A stretch of 64,000 nt of DNA from NCBI GenBank assembly GCA_002335605.1, contig BEDY01000005.1, forward strand, positions 930,001 through 994,000, given 5' to 3'. How positions within the stretch are numbered: position 1 is the stretch's first letter; every line of letters starts with the position of its first letter. Shown piece by piece: positions 57,335-64,000 of the stretch. Source of the DNA: Prillingera fragicola (taxonomy: Eukaryota > Basidiomycota > Tremellomycetes > Trichosporonales > Trichosporonaceae). The notes under the pieces are model-generated. The model was given only the letters and a program-made list of their open reading frames with translations, was not told where the DNA came from and searched no databases. The position numbers were made by a program, and so were the translations under genes.

Positions 57335-58871
57335 ATGTCCACACAAATCGACCAGCTCGCTAACGGGCTGCCGACCTCGATGGGAAAACGACGGCCATCC
57401 CACTCCACCCACGCAGATGACAACACACGGGACGTCGTTGAAGGCGAAGTGGGCAATGTTGGCTCAATGCACGCACCGACAGAGACAGACGTCCGAGTTG
57501 CCATAGATGAGGAGCTCAAGCTCCCTCCCCGGCCGTCGCTCGTCATTGTGCTCATGTCCAACGTCCTGATGCAGGTGGGTCCAGGGGGCGGTGTGGAGCT
57601 GACAGCCAGCTCACCTTCTTCATCATTGTCTCGTCGAGTAACTCTTACGCAAAGCATCTGGGCGGCACAGAGACTTTTTCCGGTCTCGTAATCGGTATCC
57701 CCACAGCCGTCGCGGCCCTCACCCTCATCCCGTTGATGAATCTCGACAAGGGAGGCTACAGCCTTCCCATCAACTTTTCCTGCGGCTGCCTCCTCCTTGG
57801 CAACATTCTGTACGCGCTCGCGTACCGCGCCAACTTTCTCTATCTCATTCTCATCGGCCGCATGGTGTGTGGCTGTGGATTCACGTTCTGGATGTACGCC
57901 AAGCGCTACTGCTCTGACCCGCGAACGGTCGGTATCCGCCGCCGCACAACGCTTGCTGGATGGCAGGTACTCGGCCAGGGGATTGGGTTCAGTCTTGGGC
58001 CGTTTGTTGGTGGTCTCTTGTGAGTTTTTGCCCGTGCATCGAGCTAACGCCCAGGACAAAGATTGGGTACAGCAACGCCGTGTTCAACGGGTACACCTCG
58101 CCTGCGTGGCTCATGGCCGCCATGTGGCTCGTGTTCTGGATCTGCGTCAGGGTGTGGTTCAAAGACACCCCCGAGCAGGCTCCCCCGAGCGACATTCCCC
58201 TCGACACTCTCAACGACACGGCGTCGGTCCACACCATGGACACTCTCACTCGTCCCACAGGGCCGTCATTGACCAAGGCCCAGTGGGGCGTGACGGTCAC
58301 CATGTGCTGGTTCGCCATGACCTTTTTCTTCATTCTCGCAGCTTGGGAATCAAACATTCCCGTCTTCACCGCGTCGGATGCGCCGCAGAACCCGTTCAAC
58401 TTTTCCCCCTTTGCGGCAGGCAACCTCATCGCCCTCGGGGGCGCGTGCACGATGCCCTTCCTCCTCATCAACCTGCACACTGCGCGCAAGATGCAGGACC
58501 GCCACACGCTCGTCGTCGGCGTGTCCATCGGCTTTCTCGGGCTCGTCACCGCCATGGGTATCCTGGGCAACAAGGACGTGAGCTACGGCAGCTATTTCGC
58601 GGCGTGGTTCCTCGTCGCGCTCGGTTTCAACATTGGCTCGACAGTGACCATTGCACTGCTCTCCAAGCAGCTGCCAGGCGAGTGGAACGGGCGCATCTCC
58701 CTCATCATCCAGCTGTCCATGTACACGGGCCGTGTCACTGGGGCCGTGTGGGGTGGAGCAGGCGTCAAGGTCGGCATGCTCTGGTTTATCGCCCTGCAGA
58801 TGATCTATGTCGGTATTGGCGGAGTGTTGTTTATCACCCTGTGGAAGAATCTCAAGGCCAAGACGGGCTAG
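57335..58871 (+). CDS. MFS transporter at the end of the gentisate cluster
   Basis: Exons are 57335-57574, 57610-58019 and 58055-58871, giving 488 aa. After a polar 70-residue tail the first helix is LVIVLMSNVLMQLTFFIIVS, split by the first intron. The protein contains GLVIGIPTAVAALTLIPLM, GRMVCGCGFTFWMYAKRYCS with a charged loop (DPRTVGIRRRTT), GQGIGFSLGPFVGG and SPAWLMAAMWLVFW. This pattern fits MFS proteins related to the MFSD8/SPX-MFS branch. About 12 helices are expected. The location suggests uptake of an aromatic acid or export of an intermediate; no substrate signature can be read from the sequence. Confidence 0.86.
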
Positions 58872-59047
58872 AGGTGGATGTACACGTAGACCCAAAAGAT
58901 GTGAATAATCATAGACCCGATTATGAGCCGGAGTATGAGACACCTCCCCATGCCATCAACACCCACGACCTTCCTACCGTCACCACCACCGCACCTCGCC
59001 TTGCCAACTCGCCATGCATGCAAGAGCGGACCCAAGTAAAAAGGAAA

Positions 59048-59136
59048 TGACCTCTGGCGGGGTCGAACCGCCGACCTTATGCGCTAGACACTGTCAGGTG
59101 TTAAGCATACGCTCTAACCAACTGAGCTAAGTGGCC
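59048..59136 (-). tRNA. tRNA-Val(AAC) with a 15-nt intron
   Basis: The cloverleaf is read on the minus strand from 59136. Acceptor arm GGCCACT pairs with AGAGGTC. The D arm is GCTC...GAGC, the anticodon stem TATGC/GCATA and the T arm GGCGG-TTCGACC-CCGCC. The anticodon loop reads TTAACAC around a 15-nt insertion placed one base 3' of the anticodon, the normal position for nuclear tRNA introns. This gives anticodon AAC, valine. The acceptor stem has one A-A mismatch (fifth pair) and one G-U pair, which is unusual. CCA is not encoded, as expected in eukaryotes. Confidence 0.83.
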
Positions 59137-60684
59137 GTTGATGTTGTCGACGTGCGAGTGTGGGCGGGGTTCGGAACGGTCTCGCGCCACGGCGCGTTCG
59201 GTGCTCTGAGAGTCATGACGAGAGTAAAATAGTGGTGCGAGTTTGGAGGGAATGGCTGCACAAGTGATAAAGGAAGGCAACTCGGGTGGTGACGATAGCA
59301 GTGCCACGGCCGATCATGACGATCCTCTTGGCCGTGTGACACAGACACACGGATCGTCATCATGCTAGTCCTCTCGTCAGCCTGAGGGAGTAGGTTTGGG
59401 TCATCGTCCCTGTCGCGGTCTGTGATCGCACGACTCTCCGTGGGCCTTCAGATGGTGGCTGTCGGCCTGCGCTGTGACGGCGGCTGGTCGTTGTCTCTCT
59501 AGATCCACGCGCGCCCTTGGGTGCAGTGAGGAATGAGAGCTGGGAATTGTGAGTCACAGACGAACGACCGGCCCCGAGGTCACAGCCCCAGCCACTCGAG
59601 CATGCGGTTGTCTCTCGTCTGATCTACTGCAGAGTTCTTGGACGTGATATCTTCACAATGATCATGGGTATCTGCACAACCGGAATGAGTGCCGAGTTTT
59701 CCGTAAGTGGATCAACCGACAGACGCGTTTCTCAAAAGCCCAGAAGCCCATACACAGGGCACGCAGAACACATGTGTCTACACGTGCAAGACACACCACT
59801 CCTCCTCACAGACGCGTAGCAGCACTCACAGACGTGCACAGACAGTCTCAAGCACATGCAGGGTCACACACTGACGGATGAGGTGAGGTGAGCCACTCCA
59901 AGCCCCCCTGCCCCCAGTCTTTGCAGGCCAGGCCGCACTGCATGCAACAGCGCAGATGCATGCATACCCTCGTGATCTTCTTTGGCGTACATGCACCGAG
60001 ATCCGACGGCGGCCACGGCATTTGTTCGCTGCTGCCGGTCGTCGAGGAGGCAAAAAGTCATTCACCGCCCAGAGGCGATGAGGTTTAATCTCTGCCCGAG
60101 ATTCCGCGCCGGCACAGGTACCGCCCCCTAAGCACAGTCTGCGACTCCTCGGTGCCAGTATTGTCTTCGAGACGGTTTGAGGTAGCGAGGGGTACAGGTA
60201 CTTTGTTTACTGTTGCAGAACAATGCGTTGAACGCGCCTGGTTTCTGCAGAGTTGAGTTGAACAGGACGCGCTGCCGTGCCAAGGCTCGGCGCCGAGACG
60301 TCTGCAGTCTTGGCTGGTCGAGTCGCCCCGTGCAGGGGTACGGGTGGTCAGTGTCCTGCAGGTTGTGTGCTCCCTAGACCGTGTTGATGACATCGTTTCC
60401 CTTGCCTTGTGCATTCTTGGCTGCGACAGATGCATGCTGCACGAGGACGAGGACGACACGGTGAGAGGACGACGAGGGCACTGCTCCTGGGCGGTGCGTT
60501 ATCGAGATGGTGCCTGGCGCGGCGACTATTGTACGGTGGACACATTAAAGGCTGCCCATGTCGCCGAACATTGCACCCCCCGTCGTCGTTGTCTCTTGCT
60601 CGCAAACATAGCATTCCTCTGATCTATCTATAAACCAGCTGCTCGGCGTTGCTCCATCCTGTCTCTTCTCTCGACACACCCACA
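59137..60684. other. 1.5-kb gene-free stretch
   Basis: No gene is supported. The right end has a TATA box (60629-60634) for the next gene. Confidence 0.5.
60629..60634 (+). promoter_or_regulatory. TATA box of the 180-aa membrane protein gene
   Basis: TATAAA lies about 50 bp before the ATG at 60685. Confidence 0.5.
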
Positions 60685-61269
60685 ATGGCACAATCACCAC
60701 CAACCCAAGTGGCACCAACCCGCTCCCTCCCCGCGCACCTCCTCCTCCTGCCCCTCCTCACAGCCCTCGTCGCCGTCCCCCTCCTCCCCTCAAACTACAG
60801 GCAGCACGCCTACGCCCTAACGCGCTTCCTCGCCATCGTCATCTCCACCGCAGGGCTCCGACGAGCCTACGCCCAGCGCCACGGCGTGTTTGACGGCTAC
60901 GGCGCGCTGGCCCTGTGGGCGTCCATGCTCCTGGCCGCACTGGGCGTGAGCCTCCTAGCCGTCTGCGTGGGGGGAAGCACCCTCGCGCGCGAGGGGACAG
61001 CAGCGGCCCTCGCGCTCGTTGGAGGGGCAATGTTCAGGCTCCCCACCGTCGAGCCTCCCGTGGCTACCGACGAGGAGGCCGCGGTGGGTACGCCAGAGAT
61101 GGACGAAGCTATCAGGGAGATGCTGTACTGCTCGGACGAGAAGCAGGTGAGTCCCCCCAGCTGCGTGTAGACTTGCGCTGACGTCCAGATTGTGCCCCTC
61201 CTCGCTGCCCCCGCTGCCTCCCAGGCCGGAACGTCAAAGAGCGCCACGATAGAGGTCGCGGCCGCCTAG
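60685..61269 (+). CDS. Small multi-pass membrane protein of unknown function
   Basis: I do not recognise this protein. Exons are 60685-61146 and 61189-61269, giving 180 aa; the intron has donor GTGAGT, branch GCTGAC and acceptor TCCAG. Three to four hydrophobic segments are visible: LPAHLLLLPLLTALVAVPLL (about 16-35), a weaker one around FLAIVISTAGL, GALALWASMLLAALGVSLLA (about 74-93) and TAAALALVGGAMF. A short acidic stretch (ATDEEAAVGTPEMDEA) follows, and the tail ends IEVAAA. The N-terminus is short and polar, so the first segment is probably a membrane helix rather than a cleaved signal. Confidence 0.7.
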
Positions 61270-63645
61270 ACGCGTGTACACAACGCGTTCGAGCTCCCCA
61301 TGCAACGCAGCTGCCCAACGGCGCGTACGGCATGCGACCAACTGCTTTTGAAGCAAGGTCCCGTTCCTACCCCCATCTGAGACGGCGGTTGCTCGTCAAT
61401 TTGCTTGTCGTCGGACGACATCCCTCGCCAGGCACCCTGCGCTTGGCATTCCCTGCGCGTCTGGCGTGACTATACCCCTTTCTATCATGGTATACCCAGC
61501 AGAGAACAACTGCATCTTGAAGTAGCATTGACATTGTACACCATGTATTATACCTTGCATAGTCCAAAAGACAAGACAAGCCCAACGCGCTGCCACTCCG
61601 TACCGTCTGACCTGAGATGCGGCTCTGCGCCACACCGCTAGGTCTGTGCTCCTTTACACATGCGCAGGCCGCGTTTGCGGAACGTGGCGTCGCCAATGTC
61701 GTGGACGGTACAGACGAACATATCTTGAGCCCCGTAGAGAGAACCGCGTCTCGGCGTTGGTGCCAGAAGCGTAAACCGGATGCCCGTTCGCAGAGTCGAA
61801 CAGCGAGTACCGAGTAAGAACTACCACATGTTCCACTAGCTTGCCAGCTCTTTGGGGCGGCCATGAGCGGAGACGTGCGGTGCGGCTGCGGATGGATATC
61901 TGGAATCCTCTCCTCACACACTTTGAGCCGCGGCATACCTCTACCTCGACCTCGAGCCTGTCGTCGTAATATCAAGCCGTCTCGTACTCTTGCGCATACG
62001 AGCCGTCAACAGAACCGCGGCAGCGGCGCAGACTAGACACTAGCCTCGGGACACTCTGCGGCAAAGCAGAAACGCCTCGGCGTATCACTGCCCCGGCGTA
62101 ACGACACTCTGCACAACTCAAACCTCGATGTACACTACGCTCTCAGACTGATAGCGTGGGAGAATCCGAACGAGACCGAACCTGTTCACCGATCACCAGA
62201 CTTAGGCCTTCTTCGTGGATTGGGGAGCTCCGGCATTGATGACAAGGCTAGAACAGAGCTAGCGACGCAGCGACATGCGGCGGACCAGGATCGTCCACTG
62301 TACCTCTGTGGCGTGGCGTGGCGTGGCGTGGTGGCAAGTCAATCGTGCATGAGCCACTCTGACGCTGCCTGACGAGCTGCGGATGGCCAGAGACCATGCT
62401 CTGGACGGTGCGACCGACACCGGTGTCTGTGACGAGAGTCGGTGACGGCAAGGCTGCTGAACGGGCCGCTAGGCTACCCATGGGTCTTGGGGGTCGTTGC
62501 GATGTGCCGACGACTTGTGCAAGCCACTCTGTCCGGCGGAAGCTGGCTGCCGTTGGGCCTTCATTCGTACCTCTGGTCTGGCCTCTGGCCTCTCGGCACT
62601 CGGAGACCTAGAGGTACCTAACAACCCGAGCGTCCTAGCGACAAGTCGAATGGCAAAGAAGCCTTGCCTGGCACTAGTCCTCGCGAATACGGCGTACACA
62701 AATGGCATCTCTCAAGTTCCCTCCGGCGCTACTCGCCCCCACGAGCACTGTTAGCCTTGGTCTCGACATCGCAAAGGCCGCAACCTATGCCGCATGGATC
62801 TTGCACGTGCATACCGACGCCACAGCCACAGCCGTATCCGCTCCCCCACAGTTCCGGTTCCGACTCGCTCTGCACTAGCAAAGGCGTGTCCCTCGTGCGT
62901 TCACAGCGACTGACCGGGTGGCCGGGCCGGAGGGTCTTCGCATGTCGCCAAGCAGCTCCAACGCTGTTGACGCTGCAAACGTTGCGCGGCGAGGGGACGG
63001 AGCAATAGGGTGAGAAATGGCGCTAGTGAACAGGGTCAAACGAGATTGAAGACCTGGTTTCGTCACAAAGTCCTCTGAACGACATGTTCAGTTCAGTGGT
63101 CGTGGACGCACTGGGGTAGGATCCTCTTGCATGCGTGGACATTCAAGCGTTCAGTAGACGTATCGCGTACCCGGCAGGTGTGCCAAGGAGTCTGGCGCCA
63201 CGCCGAAGGGATTCCACAATGGTCGCTGCTGCTGCTGAGGCAAGAGTAGTGGATGTCAAAGGGACCGGTGCCTCGTACTAGCGCCAACCTGGTCCTGCCT
63301 TGATGTCCCAGAAAATAGCTCATCCTAGCTTGAACTGTATCCACCCGTGTCTTGTGCGAACAGAGCAGCCCCGACGAGGACGGCAGTCTTGTGCAGCAGC
63401 AGTTGGTATCCGAGCGAAGAACCGAGCGATCAGGTCAGGCTAGGTGGATAGTGTTTCCACTAGTAAAGGTCGAGGTCGACTAGGACGACGACGACGAGGA
63501 TGGCCAGGACGAGGGTGCCAAGCGTAGACTAGCGCCGTGACGCATGCACTCGATCTTCTTCAAGTCTTGCTCAACTTTGCATTGTCAGTTTTATACCATT
63601 GATTGCTTGTCCACAGCCCTCCGCACACTGCGACACCCACACCGC
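61270..63645. other. 2.4-kb gene-free stretch
   Basis: No gene is supported. A short tandem run of GTGGC (four copies) lies at 62308-62327. A TATA-like TTTATACC near 63,590 precedes the last gene. Confidence 0.5.
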
Positions 63646-64000
63646 ATGCCCCCTCTCACACACATGAACAGGCCCGCCCGCGCACACGGCTTTGGCGACA
63701 GCACGCAGCCAGCCAGCAAGACGCCTGTGAGCATCGTCGTCGGCGTGCTCGTCGGCGCTGTCGCGCTCGTCATCATCATCAGTGTTATTGTCCTTTACCG
63801 CTGCCGCCGCGGTGGGCGGTTGCGGCCCCGTTCAATCAGTAGCAGCAAGGAGGACGAGCTGCAGGAAGGGTTCAAAGTCGGCGAGGGGAGCATGGGCCCT
63901 GGGTGGAGGAAGAGCTCGAGGCATGGCGACGGGGAGAGCAAGCGGAGCAGCCTCCAGCCGCCGCCATACGTCAAGGACGTCGAAAAGGACGCCGAGAGTG
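63646..64000 (+). CDS. Single-pass membrane protein with PPPY motif (PY group, member 5), partial
   Basis: The gene runs off the right edge. From ATG 63646 (or 63664 in the same frame) a short polar N-terminus (PLTHMNRPARAHGFGDS) leads to one membrane helix (VSIVVGVLVGAVALVIIISV and on) and a basic stop-transfer segment (YRCRRGGRLRPR). The cytosolic tail is Ser/Lys/Gly-rich and reaches SLQPPPYVKDVEKD at the window end. The order helix, basic patch, polar tail, PY motif matches the four genes at 30,980-39,061. The frame is also open back to an ATG at 63544, but the TATA-like element near 63,590 argues for the later start. An intron after the motif is expected beyond the edge. Confidence 0.65.
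   Translation, partial: MPPLTHMNRPARAHGFGDSTQPASKTPVSIVVGVLVGAVALVIIISVIVLYRCRRGGRLRPRSISSSKEDELQEGFKVGEGSMGPGWRKSSRHGDGESKRSSLQPPPYVKDVEKDAES

Noticed and set aside
62308..62327. Short GTGGC tandem run considered as a CRISPR-like or minisatellite array
   Set aside because: Only four 5-bp units without spacers; a plain microsatellite. No CRISPR array exists in this eukaryotic window.

Overview
This window looks like nuclear DNA of a basidiomycetous yeast, most likely Tremellomycetes (Trichosporonales or Cryptococcus-like; the clade is an inference). The DNA is GC-rich. Nearly every gene carries short GT-AG introns, mostly 35-60 nt, with a CTGAC/CTAAC branch site close to the acceptor. The strongest marker is a single gene fusing spermidine synthase to saccharopine dehydrogenase, a chimera known from basidiomycetes such as Cryptococcus (SPE3-LYS9). 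I rebuilt all multi-exon genes by hand from splice consensus, phase and family conservation. Every complete model closes as a multiple of three.

Layout, 1-20 kb: a Wee1-type kinase; an unrecognised 366-aa protein; the spermidine synthase/saccharopine dehydrogenase fusion; a monocarboxylate-transporter-like MFS protein; a small Ala-rich wall-type protein; mitochondrial ribosomal protein bS21m, divergent from ORC3; and an Fe(II)/2-oxoglutarate (phytanoyl-CoA dioxygenase family) enzyme. 20-31 kb: a 3.4-kb gene-empty stretch with a 75-bp tandem duplication and a hairpin; an MFS transporter whose frame and conserved W-L-Q motif are restored by an apparent 1-nt exon; an isonitrile-hydratase-like DJ-1/PfpI protein; and TFIIH subunit SSL1. 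31-40 kb: three further single-pass membrane proteins join one at 30,980 in a group sharing a C-terminal PY-type motif followed by an intron. A Baeyer-Villiger monooxygenase lies among them, and a fifth member runs off the right end of the window. 39-49 kb: ATP11, a probable Mediator subunit (MED18), a membrane-anchored HSL-type esterase and a large MFS transporter.

49-59 kb is a probable gentisate catabolic cluster: an FAD aromatic hydroxylase, gentisate 1,2-dioxygenase, a Zn2Cys6 regulator, a fumarylpyruvate-hydrolase-type FAH protein and an MFS transporter. Together these could take up an aromatic acid, hydroxylate it to gentisate, open the ring and split the product into fumarate and pyruvate. 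No maleylpyruvate isomerase is visible. 59-64 kb holds an intron-containing tRNA-Val(AAC), a small multi-pass membrane protein, a 2.4-kb empty stretch and the partial fifth PY-type gene.

The two most unusual signals are the 1-nt exon at 23,856 and the group of PY-motif single-pass membrane proteins with a shared intron position.
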